This document shows positions 44,006 through 55,452 of a DNA stretch of 64,000 nucleotides, in pieces. The translations under genes and the position numbers were made by a program. Source of the DNA: Lineus longissimus (Eukaryota > Nemertea > Pilidiophora > Heteronemertea > Lineidae); contig NC_088321.1 in assembly GCF_910592395.1 (NCBI RefSeq), forward strand, positions 5,458,001 to 5,522,000. Reading direction: 5' to 3'. Positions within the stretch are counted from its first letter, which is position 1. Every line of letters begins with the position of its first letter. Below the pieces are notes generated by a model, which worked only from the letters and a program-made list of their open reading frames with translations, was not told the origin of the DNA and made no database searches.

Positions 44006-44153
44006 TATAGCGCTGGCATGCCGCAATCTTGAGTTTATCGCGAAAGTTTCGTTCGTGTGCCTCAGTCTCATCTCAAACTAACTTTAGTAGAGGACTTCTG
44101 TGATAAACAAAAGTGCGAACTGTAAGTCTCGTAATTGGTATGACGCTAAGGAG
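44006..44153 (+). repeat. Right copy of the 148-bp target duplication
   Basis: Identical by eye to 40700-40847. The sequences diverge immediately afterwards (GAGCC versus AGAATG), fixing the duplication length. Confidence 0.95.
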
Positions 44154-45650
44154 GAGCCATCCATTCCCGTCGCCGAACGAATTAGACGAAGTTATATTCA
44201 TTTGTTGAACACGGTTGCTACATTGTATATACAATGTCCTGGATGCTGAAAACTTCTTTGACGACCCACGAGGACAATGCGTAGCACCAAGGGATATCCT
44301 TATTGCCATAAGCCACCAGACGCATGCCAGTTGATCTACACGAGATTAAGGCCAGACAGGTAATGCCAGATTTTTAAAGTCCAAATTTAACCATAATTAT
44401 TGGATGCATAATCAATATAGAAAGGAAGAAAAAAAGAAGCATTTCACGTACTTAGCCAGCTTTCCACCACTGTGCTGCTCTCATATCTATAGTTCCATAG
44501 TCAACAATATTAGAAAGGATGTTGTTTAAAATTGTTTCAGTCAAGAGGATTTCAATTAAGATTTATAAGGCGAGTTGATATTCATTTAGTTCCAATGTTC
44601 CAGGTCGTTATATATTTGCACGACGAAGAAAAGACTTTAGCACGAAGTGATGGAGGCAGGTCATGTCGACACGACTAGGGACAGTCAAGTAAACTGCACG
44701 AATATCTTGCATGGTCCACTTCAGACAAGAACAATGATATCCGAGGTATGATCAGGCAACCTGTGAATCTTTTGCATTTATTCTCCAAGTAAACGCCTAA
44801 AACAGTTAACAGGTTCTTTCAAGTGATGTCCATGCAGTTTTTTTTCTGATCGGGGTAACATGTTTACAAAGACGGATTATTTTTTTGAAATTGCTATTTG
44901 TTTTATGTACAGAAATATATTTGATTGAAAGGAATGAGGTCGAGGTCAACAGAAAAGAAGGGAAGGCTTCTCGATCTATACCTAATGCTGCAGCCAGAGG
45001 AGCACAGCCTTTACTTAAAATCCGTTATCGCATCAATGAATCTCAAATACCAGCGCACAAATGTCTCGGGATCTAAGATCCATGTAATCCAAGGACAATG
45101 ATATGCAACAACAGCCTCATCCTAATTCATTGCGCCTCCGCCAATTCCTGACGCAAGGTTGGGTTGTAGCTACGTTTTCAATACGTTGACCGGATCGATC
45201 GACCACTAAAATATCTCGAAATCGCGCAGGGAGGCTTTTGGTTTTCCCAGGCTGATGCAATAAATGATTACATTGACAATACCATCCCCTGCCAACTATA
45301 CATTAGCAAAATTGTCGCTTTTTGAAAAGAAACGCAGAGTGCATTATCATTGATCATGCAGAACTTTATGGATGGTTGCCGATTTTGATACGTGCAGAAA
45401 TATCAAATTCCTTGAAGTGCTGTTTGCCGCAATTGTGTGAAACGTATCTTTACTGTAAACACTCTAAATAACCCTTGAATTTTGGCAAACGGGCAACGGC
45501 TCTCTACGAGGTATTTGCCAGAAAATTTGGTGGCTTTCATAAAAAAGATCAAGGCAGAATATCCAAATCATGTTTTATTAAAGACATGGAAATGGGTACA
45601 GAATCCATATACTGGGAACATACCCTCTTGTGGTAGTTCATCGGGCTGCT
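44154..45650. other. No supported gene
   Basis: Unique-looking sequence. A plus-strand frame at 45482-45865 lacks domains, and a minus-strand zinc-finger remnant underlies part of it. Confidence 0.45.
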
Positions 45651-45651
45651 T

Positions 45652-45727
45652 CTCATTTAAATGTTTTCTGGCAACCTTTACACGAGTACAAACGGTCCTG
45701 ATGAAGGCCATGCTCATATATTGGTCA
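45652..45727 (-). pseudogene. Degenerate C2H2 zinc-finger segment
   Basis: The minus strand reads LYSCKGCQKTFK, the first half of a C2H2 finger (C-x2-C, then K-x-F), and then meets a stop. It lies downstream of the zinc-finger exon at 45993-46271 on the same strand and may be a later exon of the same gene that has decayed. Confidence 0.4.
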
Positions 45728-45992
45728 CTCAGGTTAATTACGTTTAGAGATGAGCTTGTTTCCGCAAACATTACACACATATATTACTCTTTGCTCCTGC
45801 TGGCATCGGATGTCCTACAAAAGAAGAAACAGACAGTGATCAAGCAATTGATATTTAGCAAGTAGTTTTAGGCTGACTTAGAGGAGTTGCGGTCATATGA
45901 ATTTAATACGTCTGAATGATGAAGAATCTAATTCCTGATATGTCTTCCTTTAGAGCAGCATTTTTATATCAATATGAAATAAAATAACTCAC

Positions 45993-46271
45993 CTGCTGTG
46001 TCGTATTTATGGGAATCCATGTTTGTCTTGTTGGTAAACGATCTGTCACAGACCGGGCACTTGTGGCGCTGGATGTAGATGTGACCATCAACATAATCCT
46101 CATTATTTGGACTTCTTTGCCCTGATCCTCTGTGGCATTTGGTGACATATTCTCGACCTTCTTGCCGTGGTGTTTCGATGAGGTGGTGATGAAGTCCTTG
46201 CCTACTTCCATATAGTTTGCCAAATTGATCGCACTATCATAGCTTAGATTGCTATTTAGGGGTTGTGACAT
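45993..46271 (-). pseudogene. First exon of a C2H2 zinc-finger gene, frameshifted
   Basis: An ATG at 46269-46271 opens a frame of about 50 residues (MSQPLNSNLSYDS ..). Near 46130 the coding signal moves to another frame, which encodes HKCPVCDRSFTNKTNMDSHK, a C2H2-type finger start (C-x2-C-x12-H), and ends at a consensus donor (GCAG|GTGAGT at 45991-45992). A one-base indel explains the switch, so this is a recent pseudogene or a sequencing or assembly error. Zinc-finger proteins bind DNA or RNA in the nucleus; the target is unknown. The second His of the finger is missing before the donor and would lie in the next exon. Confidence 0.6.
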
Positions 46272-47141
46272 ACATGTACGTCAACTATACATTTTGTATA
46301 CATCTTTTTAGAAACAAAGATTGTAAATTGCATGCTCGAAACAATTGATATTGACCTGTCGTAACAGTATCATTGCACCACTATTCTGAGGGAGCCAGAA
46401 CAAAACATAATTCTTATACGTAAAACGTGTAAACCTGATTAAATTACATGTGTACCCAAGGTGTCATGCAGACGCTACAACTAAACTTATCCCACAGCGC
46501 GGTAAGTTGAAAATTTTTGTCCGGTCCTTATAGCCCATTATTTTATGTTACAATTACGCAGTTTGCACAATTTATTGGGTCTTTACGGGCGTTCAGTGAA
46601 CGGTTCCTCAAACGGCGTCTCCTCTAATTCACTCAAGTTCCGTAATTCTTAAGGTAGCAACGCATGTGCGTTCTATGACGAAATTCATTTATTTCTCTTC
46701 TTATTTTCATATTTAACCAGTCAGACGTTCATCTATTTCCATTCCAACAATAAATCGGGTGTCAGCGACGATTACATCGGTTGTAAGTATAACGTTTCAT
46801 CGGCCATTGTTTCATCAATACCGATTCCTTGGTGTTGAAACGGGAAGTCCAACTTCTCCTCCAGTCGTTGGCAGGAAGTGAAAGGCTCTCTCACGATGTG
46901 AGTCACATCATCGTTCTAATCGAGGTCAGCCAGATACTCGGCCGGTTCAATGCCAAAAAAAGAGTAACATGAGTTTCTTCAATTGAATTCCTGTCTGGTT
47001 TGTATCGCAAGCCGTTCAAACCCCGTAATCTATCTGTACACCAGAGAGTAGGGAGACCAGATACATCATAATGTTTCTACTCCAAACCAGTCAGTTCTCT
47101 CAACATCAACAATAGTACTGCATCGCTCCACTTGTACACTT
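46272..47141. other. No supported gene
   Basis: Upstream side of the zinc-finger exon. No clear promoter element identified. Confidence 0.4.
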
Positions 47142-47824
47142 GTTTAAAAGTAAAAAAAAACCAAATACAAGAATATCTCCCAAATCACAAGGGCACGCAT
47201 TTCATGTTTTTACCAGTTATCGATAGATATGTTGGTCATAGAACAATGCTTTTTGGATAAGTTTTGGAAGCAAGGAAACGGGGGTATGAAAATAAAAATT
47301 GAAAGATGATTTTTTCCTACGTTTTTTAAAAATCACCCGATTTCAATATTTTATGTTGATTCATATTCTTTGATATTTATTAAGCAACTTATCCCAATTT
47401 TTTATCTGAAATACACAATTTAAGCCAGTTTCCATTGTATTTTCTGTATATAATTTTGTGTCTGAATATCTCTGAATTTTTCAGCCCATAAAACTGAGGT
47501 GCAGAAATTTAGGAAGAAAATGCAAAAAACTAAAGAAAAATTTAATGTTAATATTACTTGATTTTTGTAATGGAATGAGATCAACATTGTTTAGAGATCG
47601 TGATGCTGCAAGAAATTTTGAAATCGGATGATTTTTTATTAGAAAAAGTTCACATTTTTGAATAATATAACTTTTTTTTCATTTCCTCTTTTTCAAAAGA
47701 TTATCTAACAGACATTGTTCTAAGACAACATATTTATCGATAAAAGGTAGAAACATGAAATGCGTAGCTCTTTCGGTTAAGGAGACATTCTAGTGTATTT
47801 GGTGTCTTTTTGATACTTTTAAAC
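47142..47824. repeat. Long imperfect inverted repeat
   Basis: GTTTAAAAGTA .. ACCAAATACA .. ATCTCC .. ACGCATTTCATGTTT .. TATCGATA .. ATATGTTG at 47142-47255 is matched by its diverged reverse complement at 47703-47824. Inner arms around ATCACCCGATTTCAA (about 47330) and TTGAAATCGGATGAT (about 47620) also pair. The unit is AT-rich and non-coding, probably an old MITE. Confidence 0.7.
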
Positions 47825-48440
47825 GCTAATATGTTTTGCATGTGGAGGGGCCAAGCCCGCGGGGGCAGATGTGGGCCTCATGATAGGTTCGGCTGAGCGT
47901 AATAACTGTTTGTCTTGCCGTTCCCGCGAGCGCATAAGACATAACATCATGTAGTCGCTTATATAAGAAAAGACCTCAGTTGTGTTCCAGGCGGGGGCAG
48001 GTCGGAAGAGGTCGGGAAAAAACCCAGAAGACCAGTCCTGGCCCCGACGTTATCATGCACACACTCACCTACACCATATGAAAGTACATTGGCTGTAATG
48101 TAGGCCTGAACAAATAGATATTCTCAGTGCGAATGTTCTTGGCGATAAATGAATTTGTGCAATAGTAATTCCCATTGCATAATCTGAAGGATTGCTTGAG
48201 AGAGGTACGTCACAATATGATAAGCAGATCAGACAAATGTGAACGCCCAATATTCAAAATAGCCTTTTTAAAAATAGCAGTTGTCAAACTCCTAGTAAGC
48301 CCCTGCAACCATTTTAGGCAAAGGATACATGTACAACTTACAATGGAGGAGGTCGACCTAAAATACGCCCGACTGACCGCGGTTCTAAAATCTAACGGAA
48401 TGCGGCAGGACAACTCTATGCTCAACTAGAAAAGCTAAAC
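47825..48440. other. No supported gene
   Basis: No recognisable features before the L1-like element. Confidence 0.4.
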
Positions 48441-48611
48441 AACTCCAGAGTATTTGTGTTATGCTGGTTGCGGAACAAAGATGGCGGACGGCGTTACTCG
48501 GACTGAAAATCTGCTCCGATTTTACTAACTCCCATTTTCCGGATTTAGCCGATAGTAAGTGTCTCAAACTTGACCAAAATAACAGTGAACTTGTTGTCTT
48601 TCGACTACAAT

Positions 48612-49504
48612 ATGCCAGGCCAAAATTCTGCACAGCCGGATAAGAAAAAAGCGTGTGCGAATAATGTTGGTAAGGTTTTGCCATTGGGCCAAATCCGTAC
48701 CAGTACCCCAGCACATACATCATGTACAAGTACAGTGCATTCGAAACCGAATGCCATGCCGCGCCCAGTAGGCCCTGCCGCAATGCCCGGACAACAAGCT
48801 GCTCAACCACCCGTGACGTACATGACCACGACGGTGCCCAATCAATGGTTGGCGGATATTCAGGCACAATTAAGCGATATACAATCGAAGTTCAGCAAAC
48901 TTGATTCAATCGAACAAAAAACGCGGGAACATTCCCTTGAAGTCGGACAGCTGAACGAAACCCTTGTAGAATATGAAAAAACAACGAAGTTTGTGAGTGA
49001 AAGCTTTGATAGTGTAAAGGACAGCCTGAAAGAGACCAACCATGAAATCAGACAACTGCGTAAGGACAACGAGGCACTAAAGAGCGAAATCACAGACTTG
49101 CAGTGTAGGTCTATGATTGACAACCTGTTATTCAAAAACATTGAGGAAACTGGTGGCGAAAACACCGAGGAAGTGATACAGAATTTCATTCGTAAGGAAA
49201 TACGTGTAAGTGATGAGGTGAACATCGAGGTGGCGCACAGGTACGGAAGGGGTGGCGGGGCGGACCCCGGCCCATTGTGGTGAAGTTCTGCTCTCGAAAG
49301 GACAAGTCCAAAGTAAAGAGCAATACAAGAAACCTGAAGGACACGAGGTACCAAGTTCACGAACAATTCCCTAAAATCGTAAATGACAGGCGGAAAATAC
49401 TTTTCCAATACTTGAAAAAGGCTAAAGCGGATGGGAGGCGGGCGCCCCTTAATAGAGACGTGTTATTTGTCGACGGCAGGAATACGATGTCTCTGATTGG
49501 TTAA
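48612..49504 (+). pseudogene. LINE ORF1 with coiled coil and RRM-like domain, frameshifted
   Basis: The likely ATG is 48612. A Pro/Ala/Thr-rich N terminus is followed by a long heptad region (about residues 80-165, with LKETNHEIRQLRKDNEALKS), then RRM-like NLLFKNIEE .. EEVIQNFI .. IEVAHRYGR. The frame breaks near 49262 and resumes at 49277 with VVKFCSRKDKSKV and the C-terminal domain down to VLFVDGR, the typical order of L1-type ORF1 proteins (coiled coil, RRM, CTD). These proteins trimerise and bind the element RNA. A single small indel separates the two halves. Confidence 0.8.
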
Positions 49505-49506
49505 AG

Positions 49507-49731
49507 AAGTGCGCCGCGAAGGTCTCCCGCGAAATTTGCATAAGTCCCCCGCAAATCGTGCAGAAGACTCCCGCGAAAATACCTCTGCCGCAAAATTCAA
49601 ACCGTCCTTGGCTCCTGATTGGTTTAAATTGGGTCACGCGGCGAGATTTTTACGGCGCATTCTTTTGCGGCGTGTTTTTAGCGGGGCATTGTTGCGGCGC
49701 ATCATTCGCGGGAGGCCTTTGCGGTGCAAGT
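49507..49731. mobile_element. Foldback element with CCGCGAAA words inside the LINE
   Basis: The left arm (49507-49595) and right arm (about 49645-49731) carry words like CTCCCGCGAAA and GTGCGCCGCGAAGG in opposite orientations. Flanking CGATGTCTCTGATT (49484-49497) and CGATGTATTCTGATT (49742-49756) are similar and may be an eroded duplication. It separates ORF1 from the endonuclease. Confidence 0.55.
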
Positions 49732-49920
49732 AATTAATCGGCCGATGTATTCTGATTTATGTCCCCTCCCGCCTACCATAGACGTTAAGATAGCGAAGAC
49801 GTATGAGCCAGCCCATGGTATCAGGCAACGGGTGTTGGCCTGCGTGATGCTCCAAACCGACAAGGAGTAGAAATGGAGGCAAACAAATAGGATGCCGAGG
49901 GTGGACAGTGTGTTAAAATA

Positions 49921-50995
49921 TTGAGTATTGTGTGCGGACTGAAAAATCGGTTGCAACATGACGATTTCGTTGAATATATCAAAAACTTTGACGTTTTAGC
50001 ATTCCAGGAAACAAAGAGAGATGAGGTTGATACGGAGACATTGAGGGACATTTTTCCAAGTATTGATTTTGATTGCTTCCCTAACCACAGGAAAACACTT
50101 TCCACTTACAGGTCTGGTGGTACAGCAGTATGTATTAGAAGTTATTTGCGTCAATAAATTACACCACTTAAACATGATGATTCGAACCCCCAGTGGTTTT
50201 ATGTAAAGAATGGCGTTATTCTTGAAACGGATTGTATTTTTGCCAATGTTTATATTCCCCCGGAGACCTCAAGGTATTCGAATATTTAAATATTTGATAA
50301 CATTGAACAAGAGCTTTTAGCTAAGGCAACATTTCTTTCTCCTTATATATTTTTGGGTGATTTTAATGCTTATACTTCAACTGTATCCGAGTTTGACATA
50401 CTTGAAAATGATGCCAATGAAACCGACATATACGGAGAGTTACGAAACGGTATAGAAGGTATCCCACCACGGGCGTCCATGGATCAACATAATTTGAATA
50501 ACTATGGTAGAAGGCTTTTGCAGTTGGGTAAAAAGTCTAATCTTGTTATCTTGAACGGCCGTTACGGACACGATATACACCTTTCCAGAAATGGGGCGCT
50601 GAGTGTCCGAAATAGTGATGTCATAAGGGGAAACTAGGCCTTATGGTGGAGGGACAAAGGAGATAGTCATGGTTGACCAACACACTTGAATACCTTTAAT
50701 GACGGACAAGGGGGAAAAAGTTAGTTCCAATGCAAGCCACCAATTTCGGGAAGCATGTATAGGTGTGGGCGCTTTGACCTGTAAACTTGGCTCGGTGGTA
50801 GATTGTGTATTCACTTCGGTGCCCCTTATACAATCGATAGTAGACTTTTCAATCGAACCATTTGATCCACTTTTCTCTGACGTGCATTCACCCGTTTCTG
50901 TACATTTTCATGGTCACGTGAATCAAAACAACCTTTTGTATAATCAGGAAAATGTAAATATTGATAAAGAGGGCGCAGTCGACCCAAGAGCGTAG
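49921..50995 (+). pseudogene. LINE endonuclease domain, broken
   Basis: Endonuclease motifs appear in several frames: FQETKRDEV with the catalytic Glu, ANVYIPPE, YIFLGDFNAY (GDFN) and the end block VVDCVFTSVPLIQ .. FSDVHSPVSV (SDxH). Stops at about 50155 and 50287 and a shift near 50640 prevent translation as one protein. Confidence 0.8.
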
Positions 50996-51009
50996 AGACC
51001 CTAAGGAAA

Positions 51010-51180
51010 GGACGCCACTAACTACAGGGGCATCACTATTTTAAGTTGCCTAGTGTTCACGAGTATTTTGAATGAATGGTTGTATTCTTACTGTGAGGCC
51101 AATAGAGTGATACATGCAAACCAGTTCTCGACCAAATGTAATAAAAATGAAAAGTTTGTTTCAAAGTAAGAATCATGTAA
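51010..51180 (+). pseudogene. Short reverse transcriptase remnant
   Basis: A frame reading NYRGITILSCL and then ANRVIHANQF matches the start of a LINE RT palm region. The catalytic part is deleted, and the sequence passes directly to the 3' end. Confidence 0.65.
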
Positions 51181-51382
51181 AACTAGCCAATTTCCTCTTG
51201 GCGTGTCGCAGATTGTTTAATCTGGTTTAGCCCATATATGTGATTCATTTACCTTGTGTCCACCCTTGACCCTGTACGTCAGCCATCTGTATAATTACAT
51301 GTATAATTACTGTTAGGTTTTTCTTCTCTGTACTTTTTTTAAAAGTGGAGAATAAATTGAATTGAAAATTGAATTGAATTGA

Positions 51383-53000
51383 GGGTCTTGCTGTGCGCTC
51401 AGGCTTTGGTATAAAATCGCCATTTTGTTTATATGTATTTTCGTAGTGTGCATGTATGCGTATACATGGTTGGATAGAGTGAAAGCACTTCATCGCATCA
51501 ATTTCACTATTACCATTTGCCACATCGATTTTTCATTGTTTTCAATAAACTTCGTAAAAAGCGGATTAAATTTCCGCAGATGCGATGATTTTCGCATTAC
51601 AATAAAGTATTGTAAGCCATTGTGTTGAATTATATCAAAATGGCACTCCTATAAATGCCGCGTCATCTCACGGCAGCTCCGGAACGCCACATTATCATTT
51701 GCACTAAGTCGCTCAACTTGGCGAGATGCATTTTGAAACGGCCATTGCCTGACGCGTTGCGATTTTGTCATTGTCAGATTCCACTATGGAAGAGTGATCG
51801 AGGAGTCCCATTATATGTATATGGTACCGCGGGATCTCAAGCGGGATATAGGCCGTCCTTTTTACGTTATGAGACGAATTTTCAATTTACTTCAATTGGG
51901 TCTGTCTACCTATCAATCCCTCATCTGAACATGAAAACATACCAGGCATCGATCAATCCCTGATGATCAGATCACGGAAAGCCGCATGTACGTAATTAAA
52001 TCAATGCACTTAAATGTTGATAACACTAGCCTTTTGTACGTACATTGGGGAATTTGAGAAATATCACGTTCTGCTGCTCACAGAACGTGGTACTTCTCAC
52101 AAACCTGATGCCCGCCTGATAAACGCCAAAATATACTCTCTGAAATATCGCATCATACCTGCATCATAACGCCTGCATTATCCACCAAAATGCACAGTCT
52201 ACAATGTTATCGACCAGAGAGTACTAAAATATCACTCTTACTAATACACCTCACAAGCATGACAAATCAGACTTGACAGGCTGAGAAATAATCCGTACCA
52301 ACAAAAATATGTAAGGCGAGCATGTTGACAATAACTAATTCAAAACATGTATACAACACAATTAATATCTGTCAAAATATTTTTTCTTTGTTTTCGCGGC
52401 TTCACTTCCCAAGTACAAATTGTTTTTAACGGTTAGGTTGAAATACAAGCCATACTTCTTCATTAGTCGATCAGCAATATGAAAATTTTGCCGCAGGGAA
52501 AACAGTAGCCATAGAAATTGAAATGCGATGTTGAGAATATAAAACATAAAATATTACGCTTACAGTTTCAGGGGAAAAATATGATTCGTTTACGCGAAAA
52601 AAAGTGATGTTCAATTCATGGTTAGGCTTATCTCTCAATAATATCGATGCATCCAACCCCGGGCGCACTCATTATATGTACTTGTGCCTTTGTATCATGA
52701 TTGGCCCTAGGTATTTGAAAAATACGTCTTTGTGAGTGGCGGCATGCTACATATACTGGTAGTAGGTTTTGCGAATTCACGCCGGCGATGCAATAACGAG
52801 ATTTTTACATCAAAATGTGCATAAATGTGACTAAAACTTCGCTCCGATCAGCAGGTCCAATTGTCGCAACGGCGAGCGATTGAGTGAAATTAAGGCCGGG
52901 CAAGTGAAAAAATGCCGGGCAATGCATGTCTTCTTAGGGGAGATGAAACATTATTCGTGATTGTTACATGAACGCCATGTCTCAATTGTGTAATTACGAC
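51383..53000. other. No supported gene; one small hairpin
   Basis: A plus-strand frame at 51655-51963 has no recognisable domain. At 52053-52103 an imperfect stem (TTTGAGAAATATCACGTTCTG and its complement) surrounds a 7-base loop. Confidence 0.45.
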
Positions 53001-53972
53001 CTCGTACACGGGCTAACATGCTTGAAAGATAGTTTCATCTTTCTAAAAGCATTATAGTTCGTGACATGGAGACATACGAATATATGCCGCGCAGATAACA
53101 TCTTCAGTATACTGGTTCACATCACCATGCTATGTCTCGTACACGGGCCAACATGCTTCATATATTTAAATCGTTCTACAAGCATTATAAGCTCGTCGGA
53201 TGAAACATACGCCTGTGCCGTGACATTAGAGAATTCAACGCGTTCCGGTATGTCACGTTAACTCATTACAGAAGTTGCTAGTTTCGTCAGCCTCCATTAG
53301 ATGGCGTGAGCATCTGCTATTACATGTAGTCATCACATTACGGATAAAGAATTTTAGAGAGATTTCAGGGGGTTTCATTTGCAATGACATGGGGGAGGGG
53401 GGGGGGAAGCACTCATAACCACTCAGCTGTTTCAGTTTTATGGCGTCGAGTTTTGCCATTGGGTTTGTGTTCGAATACTGCGTCCACCTGACTTCGGGAA
53501 AAGGCGCCTGGTTGTGGACTACTTTTATTGTCAGCTTTTTTTCTTGTACTTGCTGGCAACCATGGTTGTGGCCTGGTCATGGATTAAACTATCGGGTAGA
53601 GTTTCTAGTCTAGCTGGTCAGTGTTGTCACAAGTTATTTGAATTGTTTTGATATGATTTTATTCTTGAAAATCGGTTATAATATTAACAATACACTATTT
53701 TACAGAAAAAAGATTATATAACGAAGTATAAAACATTAAAATTTGGTGAAATTCCAGCCTTTTTAAAGTGATGGAAGAGGGAGGCTGATAGATTAGATAG
53801 TCGATAGTCAGATGCTCACGCCATCTCATGGAGGCTGATAAAACTAGCAACTGCTGTAATGAGTTAACGTGACATTCTGGAACGCGTTGAATTCTCTAAT
53901 GTCACGGCACATACGCCTATTCGCCACGCAGATAGCATCTTCAGTTTACTGTGTTCATATCACGATGTTATT
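53001..53972. repeat. Composite tandem and inverted repeat
   Basis: CTCGTACACGGGC(T/C)AACATGCTT occurs at about 53002 and 53137 with following sequence conserved (tandem units of about 135 bp). The block 53215-53316 (GTGCCGTGACATTAGAG .. GATGGCGTGAGCATCTG) is repeated in reverse at 53809-53910. The next bases, 53911-53972, are a direct copy of 53073-53133 (GCAGATA(A/G)CATCTTCAGT). The 492-bp spacer has a poly(G) run near 53393 and no gene. Confidence 0.8.
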
Positions 53973-54120
53973 GCTTTCATGATCAGTACATATAAATATA
54001 TAATCATTCTAACAGGTATTTTAATTTCCAAAAATTTATTTTAGCCAACAACGTTCTTAGATGGACAAGATGAAAATCTCTCTGCGAATGCTAGATTGCT
54101 ATATGCTGTAATAATATTCC

Positions 54121-54487
54121 ATGCGGAACTCAGTTGATGTGCTTGAGCTTAATAAAGCTGACATCGTTTCTCGTGGGCCATTCGGCGAAATTTATCTTCC
54201 CGTTAAAGGTCAATATGTTTATAAAGTCACAAGGAGACTAAACCCAACGATACCCGTTAGACATCCGCCTACAATTTTGCTATGGCTGCCTGGCGAAAAG
54301 TATAGAGTATGCCCGAAATAATTATCACTGTCTTAAATTAACGAGCAAGAGAAATTATGAGCATTATATCCGCACACTTATGATACGCAAGAAGGAATTT
54401 AAGTCCGACTCGGCATATCTGTATTTTCACTTACCTACAGACTCTACTTTACTCTCAGACGATGATGAAGGCGCACTACGTACGTGA
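54121..54487 (+). pseudogene. Virus-like kinase N-lobe fragment, frameshifted
   Basis: The first frame (54121-54321) has a glycine-rich loop pattern (SRGPFGEIYL) followed by a beta strand with Lys (VYKVTRR), as at the start of a Ser/Thr protein kinase. The coding signal then continues in the +1 frame to a TGA at 54485-54487, with a lysine- and tyrosine-rich helix-like stretch and an acidic end (LLSDDDE). No HRD or DFG motif follows in register, so the gene is broken and truncated. Being intronless, short and next to other such ORFs on the same strand, it looks viral rather than host. The virus group is not determined. Confidence 0.45.
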
Positions 54488-54586
54488 GCCGAAAAAAGCG
54501 CGTCGCTTGACTAGGATGATCTGGTCACGTGTCTACAGGCAATTAGACTATGAGAGAATGATATTGCAGTAATATTCTGTATCTTT

Positions 54587-55015
54587 GCGCCTATCAAAAT
54601 CGGCGGTATGGTCGGGACGAAATTTATATAACTTTTTCTAATTTTGTTTCAGCTCATATTGTAGAAAAACACGTTATACGCGCAAGTCCTGGCGCGAAAG
54701 ACTTTTCCCGCTACACGTTAGTGCACGCCAACGTCACCCAGCTATTTATAAGACAACATTCTCCAAGCGTCGGCAATGGCAAATCATCGTTGACAAGTCG
54801 CACTCGATTTACTGACTATGCGAACTGAGAGAGTGAGTAATCAAGCTGACGTCGCGGGAAAAATAGTTATTACTATGAGCCTTAAATCCCGACCTTGTGT
54901 CAGTAATTCATAGTTCCTCATGTGACATGTCATTAAGAAAGGAATATATTCCTCTGTAGGGTTGGTCTGCGTCTTGCGCCTATCTAAATCGGTACGATCG
55001 AGCGAAATTTATAAA
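54587..55015 (+). promoter_or_regulatory. Pair of promoter-like direct repeats with TATA boxes
   Basis: GCGCCTATC(A/T)AAATCGG .. GCGAAATTTATA occurs at 54587-54630 and 54976-55015, ending in ATTTATATAA and ATTTATAAAG. A further TATTTATAAG is at about 54743. Repeated upstream boxes before TATA elements suggest related promoters of the virus-like genes; inference only. Confidence 0.4.
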
Positions 55016-55194
55016 GCAGGAACGCAGAATTTTCTTAGACTTCAATTGGCTGCTAATTCATTCGAAATTTGACACAGTTAAAAATGGATATTTAACCCGA
55101 TTCTCTCCCGATTTCACCATCAGAGTTTCGAGCAGAGCACATATCACCATTTTTATCACGGCGAAACATGTGTATTATTGTTCATTGACTGAGT

Positions 55195-55452
55195 ATCATA
55201 TTTCCATCAACTATCATTTGACATACTGAAACCAGCGTTACGCTGGCACCAAGGTAGTCTGAATCTGAGACCACCGCGATCAATCAAGTTTCGCCTACGG
55301 CCCAGCATTGAACAAATACAAGTAACTTTGTCGGTGGCTTCAACTTATTCATTAGAATCGTTTTTGCAAAGTCATCCATACATACTGGCTTTAGCATTAA
55401 AAATGTTAGTAGAAGACGGATTTGACTCTGGTAGATGTACCAAGCCATAAAT
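55195..55452 (+). pseudogene. Unidentified ORF fragment in the virus-like island
   Basis: An 85-codon open frame without an early ATG. It contains FDILKPALRWHQGSLNL, faintly reminiscent of a kinase catalytic loop region, and a hydrophobic helix (HPYILALALKMLVE). It could be a later part of the broken kinase-like gene at 54121, but this is weak. Confidence 0.25.

Larger units (their letters stand above)
48444..51382 (+). mobile_element. Decayed L1-like LINE with internal deletion
   Basis: ORF1, a foldback insertion, endonuclease pieces, a short RT piece and a 3' tail of AATTG repeats (about 51349-51382) follow in order. Most of the RT is missing. The ORF1 type and EN order suggest an L1/Tx1-like or related LINE. 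Multiple stops and indels. Confidence 0.8.

Noticed and set aside
55195-55452. ILKPA-type motif as a kinase catalytic loop continuing the 54121 fragment
   Set aside because: The catalytic Asp and following Asn are not in the right arrangement and there is no DFG motif; similarity is too weak to join the two.
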